Assembly (NCBI GenBank): GCA_903834135.1
Contig: CAILHZ010000025.1
Span: 40,897-104,896 of the forward strand
Length of the DNA: 64,000 nucleotides
Source of the DNA: an uncultured Opitutia bacterium
GTDB taxonomy: Bacteria > Verrucomicrobiota > Verrucomicrobiia > Opitutales > Opitutaceae
Direction: 5' to 3'
Of this stretch, positions 53,712 to 62,937 are shown piece by piece. Made by a program: the position numbers and the translations under genes. The first letter of the stretch is position 1. Every line of letters begins with the position of its first letter. A model generated the notes under the pieces. That model was not told the DNA's origin. It ran no database searches and was given only the letters and a program-made list of their open reading frames with translations.

Positions 53712-54350
53712 ATGAATGTCTACCAGTTGCCTTCAGGCATAATTCAAACCAATGGTTATCTGATTACTGAGCCTAAGTTAGCAGAGGCCGTTCTTATTGA
53801 TGCTCCTGGAGATATTTGGACTAAGATTGAGCCCCTGCTTGCAAAAGATGGCTGTAAATTAACTCAGCTCTGGATTACTCATGGCCATTGGGACCATACC
53901 CAAGGGGCATCTGAAGTTGTGGAAAAAACCTCCGCTCAAGTGAGTGCTCATTTAGATGATAAAGTATTAATCGAAACTCCTAAGGTGATGAGTAAGTTTT
54001 TATCGGAGGAGATTGAGCTCTCTCCAGTGACCGTGAATCGCTGGATAAAACAAGGCGATCACCTGCCTGCCTTAGGTACAGAGGCTGAGGTAAGACATGT
54101 TCCGGGACATTGCCCAGGTAATGTGCTATTTTATTTTTCAGCTCTTAATGCTGCTTTTGTGGGAGATGCATTATTTAAAAGTAGTATTGGGCGCTCGGAT
54201 CTTCCAGGTGGAGATTTTAATCAACTCGAGCATTCAATTCGTTCTCAAATTTATACTTTAAGTGACGAAACGCGTGTCCTTTCGGGTCATGGAGCAGAAA
54301 CCTCTGTAGGCTTAGAGAAAAAAACAAACCCATATGTTAAGCCGCTTTAA
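53712..54350 (+). CDS. MBL-fold metallo-hydrolase (glyoxalase II-like)
   Basis: From the ATG at 53712 a 212-residue metallo-beta-lactamase-fold hydrolase; a TTG at 53676 adds twelve residues but no homology. Metal ligands are in THGHWDH (His57, His59, Asp61, His62), HVPGHCPGN, VGDALF and GHGAETSVG. Likely thioester or phosphodiester hydrolysis; the type resembles small glyoxalase II/YcbL proteins. First gene of a plus-strand run but separated by 37 bp from ribD. Confidence 0.88.
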   Translation: MNVYQLPSGIIQTNGYLITEPKLAEAVLIDAPGDIWTKIEPLLAKDGCKLTQLWITHGHWDHTQGASEVVEKTSAQVSAHLDDKVLIETPKVMSKFLSEEIELSPVTVNRWIKQGDHLPALGTEAEVRHVPGHCPGNVLFYFSALNAAFVGDALFKSSIGRSDLPGGDFNQLEHSIRSQIYTLSDETRVLSGHGAETSVGLEKKTNPYVKPL

Positions 54351-54387
54351 GCTTTAACGAATTTTAAAAAACGTTAGGTCTAGCGTT

Positions 54388-55551
54388 ATGATCGATAAAG
54401 CACAGGATGAAGGTTTCATGCGTAAAGCGCTTGAACTCGCTTTGAAAGGTTGGGGAAGAACTCATCCTAACCCTATGGTGGGAGCTGTGATAATTGAGCA
54501 AGGTAAAGTTGTTGCAGAGGGCTTTCATGCCAAAGATGGGGAGCCTCATGCAGAAAAAATAGCTTTCACTGCTTTACGCCGTAAACCTAAAGCGGGTGCA
54601 ACGCTCTATGTTACCCTAGAGCCGTGTTCAACGCATGGACGTACGGGTGCATGCACTGATGCGATTATTGCTTCTGGAATTAAGCGTTTAGTTTACGGAG
54701 CAAAAGATCCTAATACAGAGCATCAAGGTAATGCAGATAGCATTCTTCAAAAAGCTGGTATTACCGTTATTGGTGGCGTACTTAGTTCTGATTGTGAGGA
54801 TATTAATTTAATTTTTAATCATTGGATTACAAAAAATAGTCCACTTATTGCAGCCAAGGCTGCGGTTACTTTAGATGGTCGTACAGCAACTCGCTCTGGA
54901 GATTCGAAATGGATTACCTCTGAGAGAGCGCGTCTTGATGTTCACCGATGGAGGCGCTTATTTCCTGCAATTGCTGTAGGTGCAGGAACAGTAGTAAAGG
55001 ATAATCCAAAACTTACCGCACGACTGGCTGGAGAAGAAGAGTGGTGTCCTTACCGTTTTATTTTCGATGGTCGTCTAAGAACGGTTAATGACCGTGCAAT
55101 GCCTACTGTTTATACGGATGAATTTAAGTCTAAAACAATTGTTGTTACGACTCAGCATGGAGGTTTAGGTTACATAAGAAAACTTAACAGTTTAGGTGTT
55201 GATGTCTGGATTTGTCCTTCATCCAACCAGCGTGTCAGTATCAAAGAGTTTAGAAATAAGTGTGTTGAAAATAAAATCCCAGGCGTTTTTTTTGAAGGAG
55301 GATCTTCTTTATTAAGTGAATTAGTTCAAAGTAAGCAGATGGACTATTTATTCCATTATGTTGCTCCAGTGTTTTTAGCAGATGAAAGAGCGAAAGCCCA
55401 ATTTGGTGGACTGCGTACCGATAAAATTGCCGAAGCTTTGAGGTTAAACGATGTAAGACATGAAATTCTAGGAGAGGATTTTTTAATGCGCGGAAAAGTC
55501 GTGTATCCGAGTAAATTGCATGTCGATGAATCCTCGTTTAGCTTGGAGTAA
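54388..55551 (+). CDS. ribD: Riboflavin biosynthesis bifunctional deaminase/reductase
   Basis: A 387-residue RibD with deaminase domain (residues 1-145; HPNPMVGAV, zinc ligands in HAE and PCSTHGRTGAC) and a reductase domain (about 147-370; AAKAAVTLDGRTAT, SKWITSE, RFIFDGRLR). It catalyses two riboflavin-pathway steps. Followed by rdgB after 6 bp, so probably co-transcribed. Confidence 0.94.
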   Translation: MIDKAQDEGFMRKALELALKGWGRTHPNPMVGAVIIEQGKVVAEGFHAKDGEPHAEKIAFTALRRKPKAGATLYVTLEPCSTHGRTGACTDAIIASGIKRLVYGAKDPNTEHQGNADSILQKAGITVIGGVLSSDCEDINLIFNHWITKNSPLIAAKAAVTLDGRTATRSGDSKWITSERARLDVHRWRRLFPAIAVGAGTVVKDNPKLTARLAGEEEWCPYRFIFDGRLRTVNDRAMPTVYTDEFKSKTIVVTTQHGGLGYIRKLNSLGVDVWICPSSNQRVSIKEFRNKCVENKIPGVFFEGGSSLLSELVQSKQMDYLFHYVAPVFLADERAKAQFGGLRTDKIAEALRLNDVRHEILGEDFLMRGKVVYPSKLHVDESSFSLE

Positions 55552-55557
55552 TCGCTT

Positions 55558-56154
55558 TTGAAAATCGCACTTGCTTCAGGGAATTTGCACAAGGTTTCAG
55601 AATTCAAAGCCTTGGCTTTGACGACTCATACTGAACTTACCATAGTGTCGGCAAAATCATTTGGCGGTATGCCAGAAGTTGTGGAAGATCAAGGCACCTT
55701 TGTAGGTAATGGCTTAAAAAAAGCACTCGCACTTCGCGCAATTGTGCCGCCCGATTTTTGGGTTTTAGCAGATGATAGTGGCTTGTGTGTTGATTATCTC
55801 AAGGGACTTCCTGGAGTTGAGTCTGCATACTACGCGGGACCAGAAAGTGACCCAAAGGCTAATTTAGCTAAGCTAGTTAAAGTCATGGCTGCAGTACCTG
55901 AAGTAAACCGAGGGGCGCACTTTGTCTGTGTCTTGATTTTGATATCGCCTGAAGGCAAACAGCATATCTTTGAAGGCCAAAGTAAGGGACACTTACTGAA
56001 TGAGCCAATAGGAGGTGCTGGGTTTGGCTATGACCCGCTTTTCGTACCTGAGGGGTATAGTCTAAGCTTTGCGCAGATCGCTGAAGCTCAGAAGAATACA
56101 ATAAGTCATAGGGCTAGGGCTTGGGCTAAATGCGCTGAGTTTCTAAGACGCTAA
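55558..56154 (+). CDS. rdgB: RdgB/HAM1 non-canonical purine NTP pyrophosphatase
   Basis: A 198-residue nucleotide-pool cleaning enzyme hydrolysing dITP/XTP. SGNLHKVSEF at the start, ADDSGLCVDYL with the metal-binding acids, GAGFGYDPLF and SHRARAW at the end are the family motifs. Start is TTG at 55558 because this is where the canonical MKIALASGN begins. Six bp after ribD, 48 bp before metG. Confidence 0.94.
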   Translation: MKIALASGNLHKVSEFKALALTTHTELTIVSAKSFGGMPEVVEDQGTFVGNGLKKALALRAIVPPDFWVLADDSGLCVDYLKGLPGVESAYYAGPESDPKANLAKLVKVMAAVPEVNRGAHFVCVLILISPEGKQHIFEGQSKGHLLNEPIGGAGFGYDPLFVPEGYSLSFAQIAEAQKNTISHRARAWAKCAEFLRR

Positions 56155-56189
56155 AATCTTCGACATTCAAGCGATACTGCGCTTTAGTT

Positions 56190-56194
56190 GGAGG
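56190..56194 (+). promoter_or_regulatory. Ribosome binding site of metG
   Basis: GGAGG ends 8 nt before the ATG at 56203. It overlaps the upstream in-frame TTG at 56188, so 56203 is the real start. Confidence 0.7.
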
Positions 56195-56202
56195 TTCATA
56201 AT

Positions 56203-57738
56203 ATGCCGTCCTTCTACATCACAACTGCGATTGATTACGTGAACGGTTCGCCGCACTTGGGTCATGCCTACGAAAAAGTGCTCACCGACGTTATTGCGAG
56301 GTATCGTAGACTCATGGGAGATAAGGTGCACTTCCTAACAGGAACCGATGAGCACGGCCAAAAAGTACAACAAAGTGCACGTAAAAAAGGGATCGCTCCG
56401 CAGCAATTTGCAGATGAAGTCAGTGCAGAATTTAAAAGTATCTTACCTAAACTTTTAATTTCTAATGATGATTTTATTAGAACAACCGAAGAAAGACATA
56501 AGAAAGTTGTTCGTGAAGTACTGCAGTCACTGTTTGATAAAGGAGATATATATTTAGGCGAATACAAAGGCTATTACAGCACCCGCCAAGAACAGTTCTT
56601 GCAGGAAAAAGACCGTAATATTGATGGCTCATGGCCTGAACTATTTGGTGAAGTCACTGAAATTATTGAGAAGAATTATTTCTTTAAATTAAAAACCCAT
56701 CAGGACTGGCTAATTGATTTTCTTGCAAAGAATGAGGATTTTATTTTTCCGAAGTACCGCCAAAAACAAGTCCTAGAATTTTTAAAAGAACCTTTAAACG
56801 ATCTGTGTATTTCACGTCCTAAGGAGCGCCTTGAATGGGGTATTCCTCTGCCGTTTGATGCAGGTTACGTGACTTATGTTTGGTTTGATGCACTCTTAAA
56901 TTACTACTCTGCAGTTGTGGATAAGCCAGGCGTTTGGCCTGCTGCTTGGCATGTAATTGGAAAAGATATTTTAGTACCACCGCACGCAGTGTATTGGCCT
57001 ATAATGCTGCATGCAGCACAGATTCCACTGCCTAAAGGAATTATTGCACACGGCTGGTGGACGCAAAGTGGCTCTAAAATGTCCAAGAGTACGGGAAATG
57101 CCTTAAATCCACTAGATTTAGTTACTGAGTTTGGTGCGGACGCATTTCGCTTCTTTTTGATACGTGAAATGAATGTTGGCCAAGACAGCGATTTTTCACG
57201 CGATCAATTTTTAGTGCGCTACAATAGCGATCTTGCAAACGATTTAGGTAATTTGATTAACCGTACGCTTAACATGGCGAACCGCTTTAGTGCGGCACAG
57301 ATTCCTGCTGCAGGTCCGGCAGGTGAGCCTGAAAAAGAATTGCAAGCGCTGTGGGAAAAAACGCGTCTGGAGTACATCCCTTTATTTGACGGGTTCCAGT
57401 TTCACACAGCCCTTGAAAGACTCTTCATTTTTATTAAGTCAATTAACGCTTACATTGAAAAGCGTGCCCCATGGAAATTGGGTAAATCAGTTGAGAGTAG
57501 TGATCAAGAATTGCTGCGTACTACCTTAGCAACGATGGCTGAATCACTACGCCTTGCAGGTGCTGCTCTTCAGCCGATAATGCCTGGGACATCTGAAAAG
57601 ATTAATTCTGTTTTAGGTTTTACGCCATCTGTAACGTGGAGTGAACAACTGGAGTGGGGCACAAAACTTGAAGGATCAAAGGTCGATGAATCGCTTGTTT
57701 TATTTCCAAGACCACAACCTGCTGCTCCGAAACAGTAA
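56203..57738 (+). CDS. metG: Methionyl-tRNA synthetase
   Basis: A 511-residue class I synthetase from the ATG at 56203. HIGH-like motif PHLGHAYE at about 17-24, GTDEHGQK near 51, and KMSKSTGN near 292-299. The connective peptide where zinc knuckles usually lie reads YYSTRQEQFLQEKD, without cysteines, so it is of the zinc-free type. No carboxy-terminal tRNA-binding (Trbp111) domain. Member of the ribD-rdgB-metG-menFDB run. Confidence 0.95.
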   Translation: MPSFYITTAIDYVNGSPHLGHAYEKVLTDVIARYRRLMGDKVHFLTGTDEHGQKVQQSARKKGIAPQQFADEVSAEFKSILPKLLISNDDFIRTTEERHKKVVREVLQSLFDKGDIYLGEYKGYYSTRQEQFLQEKDRNIDGSWPELFGEVTEIIEKNYFFKLKTHQDWLIDFLAKNEDFIFPKYRQKQVLEFLKEPLNDLCISRPKERLEWGIPLPFDAGYVTYVWFDALLNYYSAVVDKPGVWPAAWHVIGKDILVPPHAVYWPIMLHAAQIPLPKGIIAHGWWTQSGSKMSKSTGNALNPLDLVTEFGADAFRFFLIREMNVGQDSDFSRDQFLVRYNSDLANDLGNLINRTLNMANRFSAAQIPAAGPAGEPEKELQALWEKTRLEYIPLFDGFQFHTALERLFIFIKSINAYIEKRAPWKLGKSVESSDQELLRTTLATMAESLRLAGAALQPIMPGTSEKINSVLGFTPSVTWSEQLEWGTKLEGSKVDESLVLFPRPQPAAPKQ

Positions 57739-57765
57739 CGCCTATTTTTTAAGACGACTTTTACA

Positions 57766-59187
57766 ATGCTCGCTCTACCGGTTGATCTTACACTAAATCG
57801 TAGTCCCGAGCAGCTACTTTCATTCTTAGAAGAATGTCGCCTAGATGCACGTAGACAAAAGCGTGAAATCTTGGTCAGTATTTCTCTTCAAGTAGACGGC
57901 TTAGATCCGCTTGCTGTACTTGAATCTATTTTTGAAGCCAACGAGAGGCACTTTTATGTAGAGCGTCCTAGTGAGGGTATGGCACTTGCTGGGGCAGAGG
58001 CGGTTTTATCTTTTACTGCATCAGGAGTAGACCGCTTTAAATTGTGCCAAGCCTTCATTGATCAGACCTTAGAGTCGGCGGTCGCAGTGGGAGATTTAAA
58101 GTTATCTTTTTCAGGGCCTTATTTTTTTTCCGCATTTTCATTTTTAAATACGTGTGAAAAAGGTGATCCCTTTGATGCTGCATCAGTTTTTGTTCCTCGA
58201 TGGCAAGTTGGGGTTAAAGATTCAGTTACTGTAGCAGTAGCTAATTTACTCATTACTGAAAACTCTGATGTTAAAGTCCATGCTGAGCGTCTTTTAAAAG
58301 CACATGCGAAATTTGGATCCTTTGATTACACCTCTCCTGAATTTGAAAAAGCACGCCCAGAAAAAATTACATTAAAGGATGTAACTTCAGCCGAGATTTA
58401 TAGCCGTTCTGTTAAAACAAGCGTTGAAGAGATTAGTCGGGGTAAATTTCAAAAAATTGTTTTAGCACGCGCTAAGGATTTAACGAGTATAGAAGCATTT
58501 CATCCATTAAGGATTCTAAACGGCTTAAGACAGCGTTTTACGGAGTGTTATTCTTTTTCCATAGCGAATGGCCTTGGGCAAAGTTTTATCGGAGCTAGTC
58601 CTGAGCGTTTAGTTAAATGTGATAAAACTAAATTTGTTACCGAGGCCCTAGCCGGTTCAGTCAAGCGTGGAGCCAGTGCTAGTGAAGATGCATTCTTTAG
58701 TTCATCGCTTCAAAAAGATGAAAAAGAGCTAAGAGAGCATGCCTTAGTTGCAGATACGATTTGCGAACATCTAAGTTACTTAGGTCTTAAGGTATTAAGA
58801 CCCGATCGTCCCGGGGTGCACCGCTACGCTAATGTGCAGCATTTGCATACGCCTATTGAAGCAGAACGTAATGTTAAGGTGAGTATCTTTGATGTGCTGA
58901 ATAGTTTGCATCCTACACCTGCTGTAGGAGGGCTTCCTAGAGATGTCACTGTACCGCTTATTCGGCCATTGGAAGGGTTTTCTCGGGGACTGTATGCTGG
59001 AGCAATAGGTTTTGTGAATTCACAGGGTGAGGGTGAATTCTTTGTTGGCCTACGATCCGCTCTCATAGATGGGGTCAATGCACGCCTATATGCAGGAGCA
59101 GGGATTGTTGCTGGCTCACTTCCAGAGCGCGAAATTGACGAAATAGAGCTCAAATTTAAAGCCATGCAGGAGGCTTTATTAAGTTAA
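57766..59187 (+). CDS. menF: Isochorismate synthase (menaquinone pathway)
   Basis: A 473-residue chorismate-binding enzyme. The conserved carboxy domain has GKFQKIVLARAKDL, SFIGASPERLVKC, TEALAGSVKRG, and YAGAIGFVNSQGEGEFFVGLRSA and YAGAGIVAGSLPEREIDEIE; these fit MenF-type isochorismate synthases rather than anthranilate synthase. Immediately upstream of menD, supporting a menaquinone role. Begins 27 bp after metG. Confidence 0.9.
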   Translation: MLALPVDLTLNRSPEQLLSFLEECRLDARRQKREILVSISLQVDGLDPLAVLESIFEANERHFYVERPSEGMALAGAEAVLSFTASGVDRFKLCQAFIDQTLESAVAVGDLKLSFSGPYFFSAFSFLNTCEKGDPFDAASVFVPRWQVGVKDSVTVAVANLLITENSDVKVHAERLLKAHAKFGSFDYTSPEFEKARPEKITLKDVTSAEIYSRSVKTSVEEISRGKFQKIVLARAKDLTSIEAFHPLRILNGLRQRFTECYSFSIANGLGQSFIGASPERLVKCDKTKFVTEALAGSVKRGASASEDAFFSSSLQKDEKELREHALVADTICEHLSYLGLKVLRPDRPGVHRYANVQHLHTPIEAERNVKVSIFDVLNSLHPTPAVGGLPRDVTVPLIRPLEGFSRGLYAGAIGFVNSQGEGEFFVGLRSALIDGVNARLYAGAGIVAGSLPEREIDEIELKFKAMQEALLS

Positions 59188-59228
59188 GCCAAATTTGATT
59201 TTTTTGAACCTTCTGATTCACTCTTTTT

Positions 59229-60983
59229 ATGCCCGACTCCACGCTTGATTTTAGAAACGTTAATTCGATGTGGAGTAGTGTGCTTGTAGAGACCCTAGTT
59301 AGGATGGGTGTTACTTACGCTGTTGTTTCTCCTGGCTCTCGTTCCACTCCTATTGCGTTTGCCTTAGCGCAGCATCCCGGACTTGAAGCAATTCCTGTCT
59401 TAGATGAGAGGTCTGCTGCTTTTTTTGCTTTGGGTTTAGCCCGTCAATATTTACGTCCTGTTGTTTTACTCTGCACAAGCGGTACTGCAGGAGCTAACTA
59501 TTACCCTGCAATTATTGAAGCCCATGAAAGTGGAGCTCCACTGATAGTTATTACTGCAGATAGGCCTCCAGAAATGCGCAACTGCGCCTCTGGACAAACT
59601 ATCGATCAACAGGGGCTCTTTGGTCATTTTGTAAATTTTTATCACGAACTTGCAGTACCCGAGGCAAGTGAAGAGCTTCTTAAGTACTTAAGACAAACCG
59701 TAGCGCATGCATGCACACGAACGAGTGTCCCCTACATTGGACCAGTTCATTTAAATGCACCTTTTCGTGATCCCTTGGTACCAACTCCGGATGGTTCGAC
59801 TGAAGCATTTTCTGCACGTATTGATTGGCCTCAATTCTTTGCTCACATCGCACCTGCTCCAGCTGTAGAGCAAATCACTAAAGCACCTCAGTTTTTAAAT
59901 GATGTGCATGGCCTTATTGTAGCTGGTCCCGCTCAGCCTAGAGATCCTGCATCCTATGCTGCTTCCGTAGGAGAAATTGCACGCAAATTAGGATGGCCTA
60001 TACTGACTGATGCACTGTCTCCTGCGCGTAATTATTCGCACATGATTGCCAATCAGGTGACGACCTATGACTCTATACTTAGAAATCCTACAACAGCAGA
60101 AAGACTAAAGCCTGAAATTATTCTTTGCTTAGGAGGATGGCCAACTAGCAAAGTCTTACGTGCTTGGCTGCAGTCGAGTAATGCACCTATTTATTTAGTA
60201 ACAGGAAGACCTGATAACCGCGACGGCTTGCATGGCTCAACGCGGCATTTGCCAATTTCTATGCGCGCTTTAATTGCTTCTTTACCTGAAGCCACTGCGC
60301 CGAATGGGTATGGTCAAATGTGGCGCTCCTACGAAGCGAGTGCACGAGCCTTAATTGATACTAAACTCGAAGCTGAACTCGATTTCTTTGAACCTAAGGC
60401 TGCCTGGTTACTCGCACGTCATTTACCTGAAGAGACGCCACTTTACATCGCAAGCAGTATGCCCGTTAGAGATATGGAGTATGTGTGGCCTGCGCAGAGT
60501 CGTCGTATAAGGCCCTTCTTTAATCGGGGTGCCAACGGAATAGATGGGACACTTTCAACTGCAATTGGGGTAGCCCATGACAATCGCTCTTCGGTCCTTC
60601 TTACGGGTGATTTAGCGTTATTACATGATTCAAATGGGTTTTTACTTCACAGGAAATTGCGTGGAAGTTTAACCATTGTTCTTATTAATAATAATGGCGG
60701 GGGAATCTTTGAGCATCTACCGGTCGCTCAGTTTGACCCAATTTTCGAAGAATTTTTTGCAACTCCTCAGCAAGTCGATTTCTCAAGTATTTCTGCAGCA
60801 CATGGCGTTGAGTATACTATGATTCAAGATTGGAGTCACTTCAGAGACTTGATCGCAAATTTACCTATTTCAGGTATCCGTCTTTTAGAAATTCAAACCA
60901 ACCGTAAAAATGATGCTGCGGTTCGTAAGCAACTTTTTGCAGAAGCATCTCAGTTTGGTGAATTCACCGATCATCCTTTTTGA
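59229..60983 (+). CDS. menD: SEPHCHC synthase (2-succinyl-5-enolpyruvyl-6-hydroxy-3-cyclohexene-1-carboxylate synthase)
   Basis: A 584-residue ThDP-dependent enzyme. SPGSRSTPIAFAL and VLDERSAAFFALGLAR at the start, CTSGTAGANYYPAIIEA, ADRPPEMR-CASGQTI near 115-125, and the carboxy ThDP motif around GDLALLHDSNG with NNGGGIFEHLP. Third step of menaquinone synthesis. 41 bp after menF. Confidence 0.95.
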   Translation: MPDSTLDFRNVNSMWSSVLVETLVRMGVTYAVVSPGSRSTPIAFALAQHPGLEAIPVLDERSAAFFALGLARQYLRPVVLLCTSGTAGANYYPAIIEAHESGAPLIVITADRPPEMRNCASGQTIDQQGLFGHFVNFYHELAVPEASEELLKYLRQTVAHACTRTSVPYIGPVHLNAPFRDPLVPTPDGSTEAFSARIDWPQFFAHIAPAPAVEQITKAPQFLNDVHGLIVAGPAQPRDPASYAASVGEIARKLGWPILTDALSPARNYSHMIANQVTTYDSILRNPTTAERLKPEIILCLGGWPTSKVLRAWLQSSNAPIYLVTGRPDNRDGLHGSTRHLPISMRALIASLPEATAPNGYGQMWRSYEASARALIDTKLEAELDFFEPKAAWLLARHLPEETPLYIASSMPVRDMEYVWPAQSRRIRPFFNRGANGIDGTLSTAIGVAHDNRSSVLLTGDLALLHDSNGFLLHRKLRGSLTIVLINNNGGGIFEHLPVAQFDPIFEEFFATPQQVDFSSISAAHGVEYTMIQDWSHFRDLIANLPISGIRLLEIQTNRKNDAAVRKQLFAEASQFGEFTDHPF

Positions 60984-61003
60984 TCTGAGTTAATTAATTA
61001 TTT

Positions 61004-61840
61004 ATGAAAACGATTTGGAAATCGGTTAAGACATATAGCGATATACTTTACGAAAAAACAGAAGGTGGTATTGCTAAGGTGACCATTAACCGTCCTGAAA
61101 AGCGTAATGCGTTTCGTCCTGAAACGATCACACAAATGATCGAAGCCTTCACGGACGCTAGAGAAGATCCAAAGATTGGTGTTATTTTACTTACCGGTGC
61201 TGGTCCTCACACAGATGGTAAATATGCTTTCTGTGCAGGCGGTGACCAAAGCGTACGCGGTAAAGCAGGCTACGTAGGTGGGGACGGTGTCCCACGACTC
61301 AATGTCTTAGATCTGCAAAAACTTATCCGCTCGATGCCCAAAGTGGTGATAGCGCTTGTTTCAGGCTATGCAATTGGTGGAGGACACGTCTTACATGTGG
61401 TCTGTGATCTAACAATTGGCGCTGATAACGCCATTTTTGGGCAGGTAGGGCCTAAGATGGGTAGTTTTGATGGGGGCTTTGGGTCTAGCTACTTGGCACG
61501 CCTTGTAGGGCAAAAGAAAGCCAAAGAGATATGGTTTCTTTGTAGACAGTACTCAGCACAGCAAGCCCTAGATATGGGTCTTATTAATACTGTAGTCCCG
61601 GTAGCTCAGTTAGAAGAGGAGGGGCTTAAGTGGGCTAAAGAGATTATGGGGAATAGTCCACTTGCTATACGATGCCTTAAGAGTGCTTTTAATGCTGAAC
61701 TTGATGGCCAGGCAGGGCTTCAGGAATTAGCCGGCAATGCGACACTTATGTACTACATGAGCGAGGAGGCTAAAGAATTTCATTCTGCTCAAAAAGAAAA
61801 GCGCAAGCCTAAGGCAAAAGACTTCCCTTGGCTTCCATAA
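61004..61840 (+). CDS. menB: 1,4-dihydroxy-2-naphthoyl-CoA synthase
   Basis: A 278-residue crotonase-fold enzyme. [28 protein letters not shown], and [16 protein letters not shown] with the conserved Gly seen in bicarbonate-dependent (type I) MenB; the carboxy stretch [12 protein letters not shown] is characteristic. Follows menD by 20 bp. menC, menE and menH are not seen next to it. Confidence 0.95.
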   Translation: MKTIWKSVKTYSDILYEKTEGGIAKVTINRPEKRNAFRPETITQMIEAFTDAREDPKIGVILLTGAGPHTDGKYAFCAGGDQSVRGKAGYVGGDGVPRLNVLDLQKLIRSMPKVVIALVSGYAIGGGHVLHVVCDLTIGADNAIFGQVGPKMGSFDGGFGSSYLARLVGQKKAKEIWFLCRQYSAQQALDMGLINTVVPVAQLEEEGLKWAKEIMGNSPLAIRCLKSAFNAELDGQAGLQELAGNATLMYYMSEEAKEFHSAQKEKRKPKAKDFPWLP

Positions 61841-61866
61841 AAAAGCACGCCTATTAAGGCGTGCTT
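61839..61866 (-). terminator. Intrinsic terminator of fba
   Basis: AAGCACGCC (61843-61851) pairs with GGCGTGCTT (61858-61866), loop of six; on the minus strand the stem is followed by six T. It lies 26 bp after the fba stop and touches the menB stop codon, so it may serve both directions but best fits fba. Confidence 0.85.
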
Positions 61867-61892
61867 AGTAAAAAAATCTAAACGAAATAAAA

Positions 61893-62843
61893 TTACTTCG
61901 TTAGGCTCTTGCGAAGATCGGATAGAACGCCTTCGCCACCTAACATCTTATTTTTGTGGGCAATGAAGTTGGCGTACTCATCCATGAAAATCTTTCCTGG
62001 AGGACGGAAATCAAATTCAGTTGGCTTGTCGCGGAAGAATTCACGGTGAACGCGGGTCCATACTAAACGACCATCAGTATCGATATTGATTTTAGTAACA
62101 CCTCTTTTTGCAGCAGGGAGGTATTCATTTTCATCGACACCTACTGCGCTACCTAATTTACCACCAGCAGCATTAATGCGGCGCACTTCTTCTTGAGGTA
62201 CGCTGGAGCTTCCGTGCATTACGATTGGGAAATTGGGAACGAGCTTTGTGATACCTTCGATTACTTCGAAGTGAAGAGATTGATGACCAGAGAACTTATA
62301 AGCACCGTGGCTAGTTCCAATCGCAGCAGCGAGTGAATCACAGCCTGTTTGTTCGATGAAGAGTTTAGCTTCGTCTGGCTTAGTTAGGCAGGAGTTGCCT
62401 TCATCAACACTGATATCTTCTTCAACGCCGCCAAGCATGCCTAATTCTGCTTCAACAGAAAGACCCTTAGCATGCGCTGCTTTCACAACACGCTTTGTGA
62501 TTTCAACATTTTTTTCGAATGGATCGTGAGAAGCATCTATCATGACCGAACTATAGAAGCCTGAATTGATACAATCGTAGCAGGTTTCTTCGTCACCGTG
62601 ATCTAAATGCACAGCATAAATCGCTTCTGGAAAAACTTCACCTGCTGAGCGAATGATCGCTTCTAGCATGCGCTTATCTGTATATTTACGAGCGCCTTTC
62701 GAAATTTGGATAATGAAGGGGGACTGGGACTGGATGCATCCCCGAAACAGACCCATGGCCTGCTCTGCATTATTAATATTGTACGCTCCGACGGCATATT
62801 TTCCGTAGGCGTGTTTAAACAGCTGAGCGGTTGTAACGATCAT
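61893..62843 (-). CDS. fba: Class II fructose-bisphosphate aldolase family protein
   Basis: A 316-residue zinc-dependent aldolase. AYNINNAEQA at the start, VHLDHGD with the zinc histidines, VMIDASHDPFEKN, EAELGMLGGVEED, IGTSHGAYKF, VMHGSSSVP and KINIDTDGRL are in order. Acts in glycolysis/gluconeogenesis; a tagatose-bisphosphate activity is possible from this family. Confidence 0.92.
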   Translation of the reverse strand: MIVTTAQLFKHAYGKYAVGAYNINNAEQAMGLFRGCIQSQSPFIIQISKGARKYTDKRMLEAIIRSAGEVFPEAIYAVHLDHGDEETCYDCINSGFYSSVMIDASHDPFEKNVEITKRVVKAAHAKGLSVEAELGMLGGVEEDISVDEGNSCLTKPDEAKLFIEQTGCDSLAAAIGTSHGAYKFSGHQSLHFEVIEGITKLVPNFPIVMHGSSSVPQEEVRRINAAGGKLGSAVGVDENEYLPAAKRGVTKINIDTDGRLVWTRVHREFFRDKPTEFDFRPPGKIFMDEYANFIAHKNKMLGGEGVLSDLRKSLTK

Positions 62844-62937
62844 AGTAGAAAATGGATAATCTTATGCAGATTACGTGCCTATCCTACCTGACGACAAGCG
62901 CTATTTAGTGGTTATATCCCTAAAATAAGCCAAATAC

